Shown piece by piece: positions 1 to 9,476 of a stretch of DNA of 64,000 bases; positions within the stretch are counted from its first letter, which is position 1; the number at the start of each line of letters is the position of its first letter. The stretch covers positions 4,030,001-4,094,000 of the forward strand of contig NZ_CP011131.1 of NCBI RefSeq assembly GCF_001442805.1. The letters are read 5' to 3'. The notes under the pieces are model-generated. The model worked only from the letters and a program-made list of their open reading frames with translations, had not been told where the DNA came from and did no database searches. The stretch comes from Lysobacter gummosus. GTDB taxonomy: Bacteria; Pseudomonadota; Gammaproteobacteria; Xanthomonadales; Xanthomonadaceae. The translations under genes were made by a program, and so were the position numbers.

Positions 1-839
1 GCCGCGCCGCCGTCGGCGCCGACCAGGTACAGATCGAAATTGGTCGACCACGGTTCCTTCGCATCGGCCTTGCGCGCGCTGAACACCAGCGACTGGCTAT
101 CGGGCGACCAGGTGTATTCGCTGCTGTCGCCGAACGGACGCGAAGGAACGTCGCCGATCACTTCACCGCTGACCAGCTTGGCGGCGCTGGCGGTCTTGCC
201 CGCAGCCGGCAGATCGGTCACGAACAGACGATTCAGGCGGCCGTCGTTCCACGCATCCCAGTGGCGCACGAACATGCGATCGAAGACCTTGCCGCTGGTC
301 TTGCTCTTCTCGGCCGCGTCGAACTTCTTCTTGGTGCAGGCCAGATCGGCCGCGCACTCGACGTAGGTTTCGGCATTGAAGGCCAGGCGCTTGCCGTCGG
401 GCGAGAGCTGATAGCCGCCGACGTCGCCGTCGAACGCGGTCACCTGCTTGGGCGTGCCGCCGCTCAGCGGCAGCGCGTACAGCTGCGAGCTGCCGCCCTT
501 GCTGCTGAGGAAATACACGGTCTTGCCGTCGGCGGAAAACGTCGGCGAATTGACGTTCCAGCCTTCCGGGGTCAGGCGCTTGGGCGGCGCGGCGTCGCGC
601 GCGAACAGGTCTTCGATCCACAGCGAGGTCGAGGATTTGTTCGCGCCGAAATCGACCACGCGCTTGGCGAACACCAGCTGGCGGCCGTCGGGCGACAAGG
701 TCGGCGAGGAGTAACGGTCCAGGCTGGCCAGATCGCGCGCTTCCAGGCCGCGCGCGAGCGCCGGGGTGAGGGCGAACGCCGGCGCGGATGCGCAGGCCAG
801 GGTCAGGGCCAACGGCAGAAGTGCGTGGCGTGGCGTCAT
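1..839 (-). CDS. Secreted S9-family peptidase (dipeptidyl-aminopeptidase type), C-terminus outside window
   Basis: About 279 residues are visible, starting at the ATG at 839-837 after a weak AGAGG ribosome site. The start MTPRHALLPLALTLACASA is a signal peptide with cleavage near an Ala-rich site. What follows is a TolB/DPP-IV-like beta-propeller with repeated SPDG blocks (for example LSPDGRQLVFAKRVV, FSADGKTVYFLSSKG, LSPDGKRLAFNAET), typical of the N-terminal half of S9 peptidases. The catalytic alpha/beta-hydrolase half lies left of base 1, so the Ser-Asp-His triad cannot be checked. Known family role: release of dipeptides or processing of oligopeptides in the periplasm or outside the cell. 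It sits beside two peptide transporters and two more S9 genes, which suits peptide scavenging. Confidence 0.85.
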   Translation of the reverse strand, partial: MTPRHALLPLALTLACASAPAFALTPALARGLEARDLASLDRYSSPTLSPDGRQLVFAKRVVDFGANKSSTSLWIEDLFARDAAPPKRLTPEGWNVNSPTFSADGKTVYFLSSKGGSSQLYALPLSGGTPKQVTAFDGDVGGYQLSPDGKRLAFNAETYVECAADLACTKKKFDAAEKSKTSGKVFDRMFVRHWDAWNDGRLNRLFVTDLPAAGKTASAAKLVSGEVIGDVPSRPFGDSSEYTWSPDSQSLVFSARKADAKEPWSTNFDLYLVGADGGA

Positions 840-900
840 GGCGAAACCTCTTGCGTTATCGGATGTGCCGTGCGCCGCGCGAGGCGGCGAAAAGCACGGG

Positions 901-937
901 ATGGAAAGAAGAACGGCCCGGCGTTGCGCCGGGCCGT
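901..937 (-). terminator. Rho-independent terminator of the OPT transporter gene
   Basis: A perfect 11-bp stem (913-923 pairs with 927-937, loop TTG) lies ten bases after the transporter stop codon. On the minus strand it is followed by a T-rich tail, TCTTCTTTCC. Confidence 0.8.
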
Positions 938-946
938 CGATTCGAA

Positions 947-2887
947 TCAGGCCTTGGGTACCGGCGCGTTGCGGCTGCTGCGGTAGAACATCCACACCAC
1001 TACCGCCAGCACCAGCAGACCGATGCCGGCGCCGAAGTGGAAGCGCTCGGGCAGCGCCAGCACGTCGGCGCGGGTGGAGATCACGATCGGGAAGGCGATG
1101 GCGATGCCCATCAACGCCTCGCCGGTGATCAGGCCGGCGGCGAACAGGGTGCCCGGACGATGCACGCGATCGACCTCGGCCTCGTCGCTGTCCTTGGTCA
1201 GGCCGCGACGGCGGCCGACGATGTGCGACAGCAGGCCGCCGAGGAAGATCGGCACCATCAGTTCCAGCGGCAGGTAGATGCCGATGGCCGCGGCCAGCAC
1301 CGGCACGCGGAACTTGAACTTGCGCGACTTCAGCCATTCGTCGAAGGCGATGATCACAACGCCGATGCCGGCGCCGATGCCGATCATGGTCCACGGCAGT
1401 TCGCCGCCGAACATGCCCTTGGCGACGGAAGCCATCAGCGTCGCCTGCGGCGCGGCCAGCGAGTTCGGATGCTCGGCGGTGGGCGCGCCGATGCCGTAGG
1501 CGGCGGCGAGCAGGTTGAGGATCGGCGCCATGATCAGCGCGCACGAGAACGTGCCGATGCCGAGCATCAGCTGCTGCTTCCACGGCGTCGCGCCGACGAT
1601 GTAGCCGGCCTTGAGGTCCTGCAGGTTGTCGCCGCCGACCGCCGCCGCGCAGCACACCACCGCTCCGATCATGATCGCGGCGACCGCTCCGATGGGCGAG
1701 TCGCGGCCGAGCATCAGCACCAGCACCGCCGAAGCGAACAGGATGGTCGAGATGGTGATGCCCGAGACCGGATTGTTCGACGAACCGATCAGGCCGGCCA
1801 GATACGCCGACACCGACACGAACAGGAATCCGGCGACGATCATGATGATGGTCATCGGCACGCTGACGAACCAGTTACCGACGATGGCCTGATACAGCAG
1901 CATCAGCGGCATGACGAAGGCGACCAGCGCGATCAGCATCCACTTCATCGGCAGGTCGCGGTCGGTTTCGGCGACCACCCCGCTGCTGCCCTTGCGCGCC
2001 GCGGCCAGGCCGCTCTTGACGCCCGACAGCAGCGACTTGCGCAGCGAGAACAGCGTCCACACGCCGCCGATCAGCATCGTGCCCACGCCCAGGTAGCGCA
2101 CCTTGGCCGACCAGATCGCGCGGCCGATCGCTTCGGCGCTGCCGTCGGCGATGCGCGCGGCCAGCTCAGGATCGGAGTTGAGGAAGAAGGCGTGATAGAT
2201 CGGAATGGCGAACTGCCACGACAGCACGCTGCCGGACAACACCACGATGCCGACGTTGAGGCCGACGATGTAACCCACGCCGAGCAGCGCCGGCGACAGG
2301 TTGGTGCCCATGAAACCCAGGTACTTGCCCATCCAGCCCGAGACGATGGCGTTGTCCGGGATCACGCGCAGGCCGCTTTCGGCCGCCAGCTTGACCAGCG
2401 CGCCGATGCCGCCGGCCAGGCCGAGGATCTTCAGGCCCGGGCCGGGATTTTCGCCGGCCTTGAGCACTTCGGCCGCGGCCTTGCCTTCCGGGAAGGGAAG
2501 CGGGTCTTCGACGATCATCGAACGGCGCAGCGGCACCGAGAACAGCACGCCGAGCAGGCCGCCGAGGCCGGCGATGGCCAGCACCCAGGAGTAACGGAAG
2601 TCCTGCCAGTAGCCCAGGATCACCAGCGCCGGGATGGTGAAGATCACGCCGGCGGCGATGGACGAACCGGCCGAAGCGCCGGTCTGGACGATGTTGTTTT
2701 CCAGGATGGTGCCGCCGCCGAGCAGGCGCAGCACGCCCATCGAGATCACCGCGGCCGGGATCGCGGTGGCGATGGTCAGGCCGGCGAACAGGCCCAGATA
2801 GGCATTGGCTGCAGCCAGGATCACCGCCAGGAAGACGGATAGCAGGACGGCTCGGAAGGTCAATTGTGGCTGTGCGGACGAGGCCAT
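947..2887 (-). CDS. OPT-family oligopeptide transporter
   Basis: A 646-residue, almost entirely hydrophobic protein with about 14-16 membrane helices. The opening helix region contains AANAYLGLFAGLTIATAIP, a hallmark of the OPT superfamily (prokaryotic group related to YSL transporters). Family members import oligopeptides or metal-peptide chelates across the inner membrane with protons. I chose the ATG at 2887 because GGAGA lies five bases upstream; an in-frame ATG four codons earlier (2899) has no such site, and the frame stays open further up without coding character. A strong terminator follows. The gene faces away from the POT gene. The substrate cannot be told from sequence: small peptides are likely given the neighbours, but siderophore-like chelates remain possible. 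Confidence 0.88.
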   Translation of the reverse strand: MASSAQPQLTFRAVLLSVFLAVILAAANAYLGLFAGLTIATAIPAAVISMGVLRLLGGGTILENNIVQTGASAGSSIAAGVIFTIPALVILGYWQDFRYSWVLAIAGLGGLLGVLFSVPLRRSMIVEDPLPFPEGKAAAEVLKAGENPGPGLKILGLAGGIGALVKLAAESGLRVIPDNAIVSGWMGKYLGFMGTNLSPALLGVGYIVGLNVGIVVLSGSVLSWQFAIPIYHAFFLNSDPELAARIADGSAEAIGRAIWSAKVRYLGVGTMLIGGVWTLFSLRKSLLSGVKSGLAAARKGSSGVVAETDRDLPMKWMLIALVAFVMPLMLLYQAIVGNWFVSVPMTIIMIVAGFLFVSVSAYLAGLIGSSNNPVSGITISTILFASAVLVLMLGRDSPIGAVAAIMIGAVVCCAAAVGGDNLQDLKAGYIVGATPWKQQLMLGIGTFSCALIMAPILNLLAAAYGIGAPTAEHPNSLAAPQATLMASVAKGMFGGELPWTMIGIGAGIGVVIIAFDEWLKSRKFKFRVPVLAAAIGIYLPLELMVPIFLGGLLSHIVGRRRGLTKDSDEAEVDRVHRPGTLFAAGLITGEALMGIAIAFPIVISTRADVLALPERFHFGAGIGLLVLAVVVWMFYRSSRNAPVPKA

Positions 2888-3099
2888 CGGCGTCTCCATC
2901 GCGGGTGATCGGGCATATGCGGCAGCGTATGTGCGGAGCCGGCCGCCAGGGGCCGGGCGCCACGCAATCCGCCGATGATCGCATCCGCCGCGGGCCGCTG
3001 TAAAAGTGCAGTGCGGCAAAAAGCGGGATTGGGCAAAACCCCGGCGAAGGCGGTTGCAGCGGGTTTTTCCGGGGGATTGGAGGAAACGCGGCGAGGCGG

Positions 3100-3242
3100 C
3101 CCTCACCCCAGCCCTCTCCCGCAAGCGGGAGAGGGAGCTATAAGCACGCGCAGAAGATTGAAGACCTGAGCATGAGACGTAAACGCGAGGTCTCCCTTCT
3201 CCCGTTCACGGCAGAAGGTGGCCGACAGGCCGGATGAGGGCC
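3100..3242. repeat. Intergenic palindromic repeat element of xanthomonad type
   Basis: The element has inverted ends CCCTCA (3100-3105) and TGAGGG (3235-3240). Inside is a perfect 11-bp hairpin (3112-3122 with 3125-3135) built on CTCTCCCGC / GCGGGAGAG, and a second, imperfect CTTCTCCC...AGAAGG hairpin near 3195-3217. Repeats of this form are scattered between genes in Xanthomonadaceae and many other proteobacteria. It covers the GTG at 3218 that would give the longest version of the following transporter, which argues against that start. Confidence 0.7.
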
Positions 3243-3259
3243 GCCCCAGCCCATCGCCC

Positions 3260-3265
3260 TATACT
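3260..3265 (+). promoter_or_regulatory. Probable -10 box of the POT transporter gene
   Basis: TATACT matches the -10 consensus at five of six positions and lies about 43 bases before the preferred GTG start at 3308. No convincing -35 is visible. Transcription from here would exclude any start upstream of it. Confidence 0.45.
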
Positions 3266-3307
3266 CCCGCCTCCCGGCCCATCCCAGGGACCGCAGAGAA
3301 CCCGATC

Positions 3308-5086
3308 GTGCCCGCAGCCCGCACCGCTTCGATCCAGGCGCCCGCCGCCCCGCGCAATGACGACTTCCTCGGCCACCCCAAGGGCCTGTACGTGTGCTTC
3401 TTCACCGAGATGTGGGAGCGCTTCTCGTTCTACGGAATGAAAGCGCTGCTGCTGCTGTACTTGCTGAAGTACCACCTGTTCAGCGACGACGCCGGCTACG
3501 ACCTCATCGGCGCCTACGGCGGCCTGGTCTACGCGGTGCCGGTGATCGGCGGCCTGCTCGCCGACCGCTACCTGGGCATGCGCAAGGCGGTGGTGCTGGG
3601 CGGCGTGCTGCTGGTGCTCGGGCACTTGGGCATGGCCTTTGAGGGCCACGCGGCGAAGATGGTCGACGGCGTGGCGGTGCGCGACGAAACCGCGCTGCAG
3701 GTGTTCTATCTGTCGCTGGCCCTGATCATCGCCGGCGTCGGCTTCCTCAAGCCGAACATCTCCACCATCGTCGGCAAGCTGTACGAACTCAACGACCCGC
3801 GCCGCGATTCGGGCTTCACCCTGTTCTATGCCGGCATCAACGTCGGCGCGCTGTTCTCGGCGCTGATCTGCGCATTCCTGGGCGAAACCTACGGCTGGAA
3901 GTATGGCTTCGGCGCCGCCGGCATCGGCATGATCGCGGGCCTGGCGATGTTCCTGTGGGGCCAGCGTTATCTGCGCGGCCACGCCGAACCGGCCGATCCG
4001 GCCAAGCTGCGCGAGAAGGTCAACGGCTTCTCGCGCGAGGCGTGGATTTATCTGGGCAGCGCCGCCGGCGTGCTGGTGCTGTGGGGAACGATCCAGTTCG
4101 CCTCGCAGATCACGATCAAGCTCGGCGCCATCAGCTTCACCGCGGCGCTGGGCATCATGCTGGCGACCTTGCTGGTGTTCCTGATCTGGTTCTTCGGCTT
4201 CATCGCCCGCCAGTGCACGCGCGAGCAACGCGAGCAGATGCTGGCGCTGGTGGTGCTGATCTTCGCCGTGCTGATCTTCTTCACCCTGTACGAGCAGACC
4301 TACGGTTCGTGGGTCACCTTCAACGATCGCCTGATGACCAAGGACATGTTCGGCATGGCCCTGGGCCAGTACTCGCCCACCCTGCCGTGGTCGCTGTTCT
4401 CGATGGCCGCCAGCCCGCCGCTGATGGTCGCCGCGCTGGTCGCCAGCGATCGCGGCCGCGACGGCCTGGCCAAGGGCCTGGTCGCGCTGCTGGCGATCGG
4501 CCTGGCGCTGGCGACCGCGCACGACGTGGTGCTGGTGCCGCAGACCGCCGGTTCGCTGACCTATCTGGGCGCGTTCTTCATCGTCGTGCTGGCGCCGCTG
4601 TTTTCCTGGCTGTGGCCGTGGCTGGCGCGCAAGGGCCGCAATCCGAGCAAGCCGGTGACCATGTCGCTGGGGCTGATCTTCGCCGGCCTGTCGTTCCTGC
4701 CGCTGATGGCGGCGGCGAAGATTTCCGGCGGCGGCGAAATGGCCAGCGTGTGGTATCTGGTCGCGGCGTATTTCATCCTGGAAGTCGGCGAGATGTGCCT
4801 GTCGCCGATCGGCATGTCGGCGGTGACGCAGTTGTCGGTCGCGCGCGTGGTCGGCCTGATGATGGGCGCGTTCTGGCTCGCCACCGCGTTCTCCGAAGTG
4901 CTGGCCGCGCAGTTCGCCAAGATCGCCTCGGTCGAAATCCCCGAGGGCGGCACCATCGACATGGCGGTGGCGTCGATGAAGTACGGCGAATTGTTCTCGA
5001 TGCTGATGTGGCTGGGCATCGGCTCGGGCGTGCTGTTCCTGGTGCTGTCGCCGCTGCTCAAGCGCTGGATGCACGGGGTGAAGTGA
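3308..5086 (+). CDS. POT/PTR2-family proton-dependent oligopeptide symporter
   Basis: About 592 residues from the GTG at 3308, with roughly 14 transmembrane segments. The ExxER proton-coupling motif is present (FFTEMWERFSFYG, near residue 35), as are PTR2 signature 1 (GGLLADRYLG) and signature 2 (FYAGINVGAL). Known role: di- and tripeptide uptake coupled to protons at the inner membrane. The frame is open back to a GTG at 3218, but that codon lies in an intergenic repeat and upstream of a TATACT box, so 3308 is preferred; the extra 30 residues would be unconserved and Pro-rich. A bidirectional terminator separates it from the convergent S9 gene. With the OPT gene and three S9 peptidases it forms a peptide-use neighbourhood. 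Confidence 0.9.
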   Translation: MPAARTASIQAPAAPRNDDFLGHPKGLYVCFFTEMWERFSFYGMKALLLLYLLKYHLFSDDAGYDLIGAYGGLVYAVPVIGGLLADRYLGMRKAVVLGGVLLVLGHLGMAFEGHAAKMVDGVAVRDETALQVFYLSLALIIAGVGFLKPNISTIVGKLYELNDPRRDSGFTLFYAGINVGALFSALICAFLGETYGWKYGFGAAGIGMIAGLAMFLWGQRYLRGHAEPADPAKLREKVNGFSREAWIYLGSAAGVLVLWGTIQFASQITIKLGAISFTAALGIMLATLLVFLIWFFGFIARQCTREQREQMLALVVLIFAVLIFFTLYEQTYGSWVTFNDRLMTKDMFGMALGQYSPTLPWSLFSMAASPPLMVAALVASDRGRDGLAKGLVALLAIGLALATAHDVVLVPQTAGSLTYLGAFFIVVLAPLFSWLWPWLARKGRNPSKPVTMSLGLIFAGLSFLPLMAAAKISGGGEMASVWYLVAAYFILEVGEMCLSPIGMSAVTQLSVARVVGLMMGAFWLATAFSEVLAAQFAKIASVEIPEGGTIDMAVASMKYGELFSMLMWLGIGSGVLFLVLSPLLKRWMHGVK

Positions 5087-5110
5087 GGCGGCGTTCGCGC
5101 CGGGCTTGCG

Positions 5111-5144
5111 AACGAAAACGGCGCCCTGGGGCGCCGTTTTCGTT
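5111..5144. terminator. Bidirectional terminator between convergent genes
   Basis: A perfect 15-bp stem (5111-5125 with 5130-5144, loop CTGG) has an A-rich left arm and a T-rich right arm. It can stop transcription of the POT gene rightward and of the S9 gene leftward. Confidence 0.85.
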
Positions 5145-5185
5145 TCCGGCCGCGGCCGCCGTGTCGCGGCGGCCGCGCAAGCGGG

Positions 5186-7207
5186 TTACTGCTTGGTGTC
5201 CGGCTTCGGCGCGGTGGCGACCTTGCCGCCGAGCGAGCGCGACAGAAACGCCAGCAAACGCGAGTAGTACTCGCGCTTGTGCGCTTCCTCGTAGAAGCCG
5301 TGGCCTTCGCTCTTGTAGTACAGCGACTCCACCGGCACGCCGGCCTCGCGCAAGGCTTTCTCCATGCGCTCGCTGTGCACCTGCGGCGCGCGTTCGTCCT
5401 GGCCGCCGGCGGCCAGGAACACCGGCACCTTGATCTTGCCGGCCAGACGCGCGGGCGACACCTTGTCCAGCGCTTCGGGCGTGCCGATCCAATCGCGCAG
5501 ATAGCTCTCGCCCGAGCCACGCTTCTGGATGTCGCCGGTGGTATGCATCAGCGGCAAGTCGTAGACGCCGACATAGCCGGCCGCGCACTTGTACAACCCC
5601 GGCTCGCGCGCCACGCCCATCAATGCGGCATAGCCGCCGTAACTGGCGCCGTAGATGCAGATGCGCGCCGGATCGGCGATGCCCTGCTCGATCGCCCAGC
5701 GCGTCGCGTCGGTGACGTCGTCCTGCATCTTGCCGCCCCACTCGCGCCGGCCGGCCTGGATGAAGGCCTCGCCGTAACCGCCGGAGCCGCGATAGTTCAC
5801 CTGCAATACCGCATAGCCGGCCGCGGCCAGCACCTGCGCGTCGTCGTCGAACTGCCAGTGGTCCTGGATGCCGTAGGGTCCGCCGTGCGGCATCACCACC
5901 AGCGGCATCGACTTGCCGGCCGCGCCCTTGGGCGTGGTCAGCAGGCCGGACAGGGCCAGCCCGTCGCGCGCCTTCAACGCAACCGGCTTCACCGACGCCA
6001 TCTGCGCCGGATCGAACCAGGAGCGGCGGCTGATGATGTGCGCGGCGTGCTTGCTCTCGTTGTCGAACAGGTACACATCGCCCGGGCTGCGGTCGTTCCA
6101 GACCTCCACCAGCGACAGCTTGCCGTCCGCGCTCTGCGAGGTGATGCGCACCGCATCGCCCGGGAACGCCGCTTCCAGGCTCTTGTACTGGCGCGCTTCG
6201 GGCGAATTCTTCTCGAAGAACACCGTGCGCGGCTTGCCGTCGGCGAAGAACACGCCGACCGGAATCCGGCTGTTGGTGCGATAGATGATCCGGTCCGGAT
6301 CGGCGACCTTGTCGCGCAGGATTTCCTTGCGCGTCTGCGTGGCGATGTCGAAGGCGACGATCGAATCCGGCCCCTGCGCATGTTCGGTCTGGAAGTACGC
6401 GGTCTTGTCGTCGGCCGAGAACCCGATCGGCAGATCCATGCCGTTCTCGCCGGCATCGGAACTGACCAAGGTCCACTCGGTGTTGTTGCCGGGGCGATAG
6501 AACAGCTTGCGCACGGTGTCGGTGCCGAAGCCGCGCGCGAAGCGGACCACGCCGGCGTTGTCGGTAGTGAAGCGGGTGTTGCGCACCGGCGACAGCGCCA
6601 CCAGGTTGCGCTGGCCGGTGAAGGTGTCCAGGCGCTCGGCGCGCGAATAGGCATCTGCCTTGAACGGCTGCACCGAGATCACCACCGCGCGGTCTTCCGC
6701 CGGCAGGTCATCGACCAGGAACGCGGCCACGTCCTCGACTTTCTTCGGCTGGATGCGGGTGCCGGCGCCGCGGCCCTGCACGCGATAGCCCACCAGCACG
6801 TCGGCGCCGGTGCCGTTGGCGTTGATGGCGAAGATTTCGCCGGTACCGATCGGCTCGTCGCGCGATCCCAGCTTCTGCGCCATGCTGATCAGCACGCGGG
6901 TCGGGCTGACCCACCAGAAATCGTCCACGTGATTGTGCCGGCCGACGCGGAACACGCCGGTGCGCTTCATGTTCTCGCGGGTGAAGATCACCAGCGCGGT
7001 TTCGTCGTTCATCGGCACGGACGCGGCCAAGAACTCGCCGGTCGGCGACAACTTGATGTCGCTGAAGGTGTCGCCCTTGGCGAAGCTGTCGATGTCCAAT
7101 GCGGCGCTCGCCGCCGCGGGTGCCGCGATGTCCGCCGGTACCTCCGCGGCCATGGCCGCGGTCGTGCTCAACGCGGCCAACAGCATGCCGCCTACCCAGT
7201 ACTTCAT
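5186..7207 (-). CDS. Secreted S9-family prolyl-oligopeptidase-like hydrolase
   Basis: 673 residues from the ATG at 7207, preceded by AAGGGGGCAAGG. A signal peptide opens the protein (MKYWVGGMLLAALSTTAAMA). Residues about 50-400 look like a divergent beta-propeller and the C-terminal third is an alpha/beta hydrolase. The nucleophile motif is GASYGG (near residue 521), the acid lies in GGQDERAP (about 604) and the base in EGHGFYEE (about 637), so the triad is complete. Family members cleave peptides or act as acylaminoacyl-peptidases; the exact specificity is unknown. The next gene upstream is a paralogue of the same length and architecture, indicating a tandem duplication. In-frame codons 51 bases further upstream would delay the signal peptide and are not favoured. 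Confidence 0.88.
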   Translation of the reverse strand: MKYWVGGMLLAALSTTAAMAAEVPADIAAPAAASAALDIDSFAKGDTFSDIKLSPTGEFLAASVPMNDETALVIFTRENMKRTGVFRVGRHNHVDDFWWVSPTRVLISMAQKLGSRDEPIGTGEIFAINANGTGADVLVGYRVQGRGAGTRIQPKKVEDVAAFLVDDLPAEDRAVVISVQPFKADAYSRAERLDTFTGQRNLVALSPVRNTRFTTDNAGVVRFARGFGTDTVRKLFYRPGNNTEWTLVSSDAGENGMDLPIGFSADDKTAYFQTEHAQGPDSIVAFDIATQTRKEILRDKVADPDRIIYRTNSRIPVGVFFADGKPRTVFFEKNSPEARQYKSLEAAFPGDAVRITSQSADGKLSLVEVWNDRSPGDVYLFDNESKHAAHIISRRSWFDPAQMASVKPVALKARDGLALSGLLTTPKGAAGKSMPLVVMPHGGPYGIQDHWQFDDDAQVLAAAGYAVLQVNYRGSGGYGEAFIQAGRREWGGKMQDDVTDATRWAIEQGIADPARICIYGASYGGYAALMGVAREPGLYKCAAGYVGVYDLPLMHTTGDIQKRGSGESYLRDWIGTPEALDKVSPARLAGKIKVPVFLAAGGQDERAPQVHSERMEKALREAGVPVESLYYKSEGHGFYEEAHKREYYSRLLAFLSRSLGGKVATAPKPDTKQ

Positions 7208-7241
7208 CCTTGCCCCCTTCTGACTAGCCATAGCGTTGTTC

Positions 7242-7260
7242 CGGTGCCGTCGCGGCACCG
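7242..7260 (-). terminator. Hairpin between the tandem S9 genes
   Basis: CGGTGCCG pairs perfectly with CGGCACCG across a TCG loop, 19 bases after the stop of the upstream paralogue. No T run follows on the minus strand, so it may only attenuate transcription or protect RNA ends. Confidence 0.4.
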
Positions 7261-7279
7261 CTCGTAAATATCCGCCGAT

Positions 7280-9337
7280 TCAATCCTTCGCCGTCGCCGC
7301 AGTCGCCGCGGCGGCTTGCGCCGTGCGTCCGCCCAGATGCCTGGACAGGAACGACAGCAGCCGGCTGGCGAATTCGCGCTGATGTTCCTGCGCGTAGAAG
7401 CCGTGGCCCTCGGTCTCGTAGTAGAGCGTTTCCACTGGCACCCCCGCCTTGCGCAGCGCGGCTTCCATTTTCCTGCTGTGGGCGATCGGCGCGCGCTCGT
7501 CCTTGCCGCCCGCGGCCAGGAATACCGGCGCCTTGATCCTGTCGGCCATGTGCACCACCGATGCCGCTTCCAGTTCGGCCGGCTCGCCCATCCACTCGCG
7601 TATCACCCGCCGGCTGTTGGTCTGGCGCTGGATCATGTTCAAGTCGTAGACGCCGACGTAGCCGACCGCGCACTTGTACAGCGCCGGCTCCTTGGCCACG
7701 CCCATCAACGCGGCATAACCGCCGTAGCTGGCGCCGTACAGACAGACTCGCTGCGGATCGGCCAGCCCCTGCGCGATCGCCCAACGCGTGGCGTCGGTCA
7801 GATCGTCCTGCATCTTCGCGCCCCATTGGCGCTGGCCGGCGCGCTCGAACGCGGTACCGTAGCCGCCGGAGCCGCGGTAGTTGATCTGCAGGACCGCATA
7901 GCCGGCCGCGGCCAGCATCTGCGCGTCGTCCTGGAAGCCCCACACGTCCTGTTCGCCGAACGGGCCGCCGTGCGGCATCACCACCAGCGCGGGCTTGGCG
8001 CCCGCGCTCGCCGAAACGGTCAACAGGCCGTGCAGTTGCAAGCCGTCGCGCGCCGCCACCACGATCGCGCGGCTCGGCGCCATGTGTGCGGGGTCGAACC
8101 AGCTGCGGCGGCTGACCACGTGCTCGGCGTTGCTGCGGGTGTTGTCGAACAGAAAGAAGTCGCCCGGATTGCGATCGCTGGCCACTTGCACCAACGACCA
8201 GCGCTCATCGTCGGTCTGCGAGTTCAGCAGCACCGTCTGCCCCGCGAACGCCGCTTCCAGGCTGCGATAACGCCGCGCCTCGGGCGAGTTGGCATCGAAA
8301 AACGCCGTGCGCGGCTTGCCGTCGCCGAGGAAGAACGCGCCCACCGGAATCCGGCTGTTGTTGCGATAGATGATTCGGGCCGGATCGAAGACCGGATCGC
8401 GCAGGACCTCGGCGCGGGCCTTGCTGACAGGATCGAAGCTGGTGATCGAATCCGGGCCGTTCTCGTGTTCGCTGCGCATGTAGGCGATGCGATCGTCGGC
8501 GGAGAAGCCGATCGGCAGGTCCATCAGCTTCTTGTCGTCTTCCGCGCGCAGCAACTGCCAGTCGCCCTGGCCGGCGTCGCGGTGATACAGCTCGCGCTTG
8601 CCGTCGCGGTTATAGCCCAGCGCGAAACGCACGTTGCCGTGGTTGTCGTTGAGGAACACCGCATCGCGGATCGGCGCGCTGGAAATCTTCGTGCGCGTGC
8701 CGGTGAGGGTGTCGAGCTTTTCGACCCGGGTGTATTCGCTTCTGTAAGGCTGCAGCGAGATCAGCACGTTGACCGGGTCTTGCGGCAAGTCGTCGATGAT
8801 CGCCGCGAATCCGCGCTCGCCGCGATCGGGCGGCATGACGGTCTTGCCGTCGGGCCGTTTCAGCGAGCGGCTGCCCATCAGCACTTCCAGTCCGCTGCCG
8901 TCGGCATTCATGGCGTAGATATCGCCCGATTCGATCGGCTGATCGCGCTTGCCGCGCTTGTAGGCCATGCTGATCAGCAGGCGTTCGGGCGCCGACCAGA
9001 TGAAGCCGGAGACGTGGTAGTCCTTGGCCAGGCGGAAGCGGCCGACGATCTTGGCCTTGCGCACGTCGGCCGACGCCGGATCGCGCTTGAGCACGGCCAG
9101 CATGGTCTCGTCTTCCAGGGGCACGGTGGCCGCGTAGTAGGCGCCGGTCGGCGACAGTTTGATGTCGCTGAAGCTGTCGCGGATCGCATAGACGGCAACG
9201 TCGATACCGCCCGCGACGGTCGCGGGGGCTACGCCGGCACCGGCGGTTTGCGCCTGCGCGATCGCCGGACCGGCCAGGCATGTGCAGCACAACGCCGCCG
9301 CCCACATCCGCAGGCTGCGTTCGAATCCGATTCCCAT
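7280..9337 (-). CDS. Secreted S9-family prolyl-oligopeptidase-like hydrolase (tandem paralogue)
   Basis: 685 residues from the ATG at 9337, preceded by AGGGGGCGCA. The N-terminus MGIGFERSLRMWAAALCCTC is a signal peptide with two adjacent Cys; whether it is lipidated is unclear because the cleavage region AGPAIAQA fits signal peptidase I better. The catalytic domain holds GASYGG (about residue 536), GGKDERAP (about 614) and EGHGFYAQ (about 645). It is collinear with the downstream paralogue over its full length, with shared blocks such as FSDIKLSPTG, SRIPVG.FF and VVMPHGGP. The two genes are 72 bases apart, so they may be co-transcribed or split by the intervening hairpin. An upstream in-frame start at 9379 would only add residues ahead of the signal peptide. 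Confidence 0.88.
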   Translation of the reverse strand: MGIGFERSLRMWAAALCCTCLAGPAIAQAQTAGAGVAPATVAGGIDVAVYAIRDSFSDIKLSPTGAYYAATVPLEDETMLAVLKRDPASADVRKAKIVGRFRLAKDYHVSGFIWSAPERLLISMAYKRGKRDQPIESGDIYAMNADGSGLEVLMGSRSLKRPDGKTVMPPDRGERGFAAIIDDLPQDPVNVLISLQPYRSEYTRVEKLDTLTGTRTKISSAPIRDAVFLNDNHGNVRFALGYNRDGKRELYHRDAGQGDWQLLRAEDDKKLMDLPIGFSADDRIAYMRSEHENGPDSITSFDPVSKARAEVLRDPVFDPARIIYRNNSRIPVGAFFLGDGKPRTAFFDANSPEARRYRSLEAAFAGQTVLLNSQTDDERWSLVQVASDRNPGDFFLFDNTRSNAEHVVSRRSWFDPAHMAPSRAIVVAARDGLQLHGLLTVSASAGAKPALVVMPHGGPFGEQDVWGFQDDAQMLAAAGYAVLQINYRGSGGYGTAFERAGQRQWGAKMQDDLTDATRWAIAQGLADPQRVCLYGASYGGYAALMGVAKEPALYKCAVGYVGVYDLNMIQRQTNSRRVIREWMGEPAELEAASVVHMADRIKAPVFLAAGGKDERAPIAHSRKMEAALRKAGVPVETLYYETEGHGFYAQEHQREFASRLLSFLSRHLGGRTAQAAAATAATAKD

Positions 9338-9476
9338 TGCGCCCCCTATCCCTGATCGTTGCCGGGCAATGCCATTCACCGCCGGCTCGCAGGCACCCTG
9401 CCCGCTACGCCGCGATCATAGGCAACGTGACCGGCCTCGCACAATCGGGCGATTCGCCTGACCGGTCGCGGCCGAT

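Noticed and set aside
920..960. Possible tRNA T-arm (ATTCGAATC) near the OPT gene end
   Set aside because: The bases are the transporter's last codons and terminator; no anticodon or acceptor arms can be folded.
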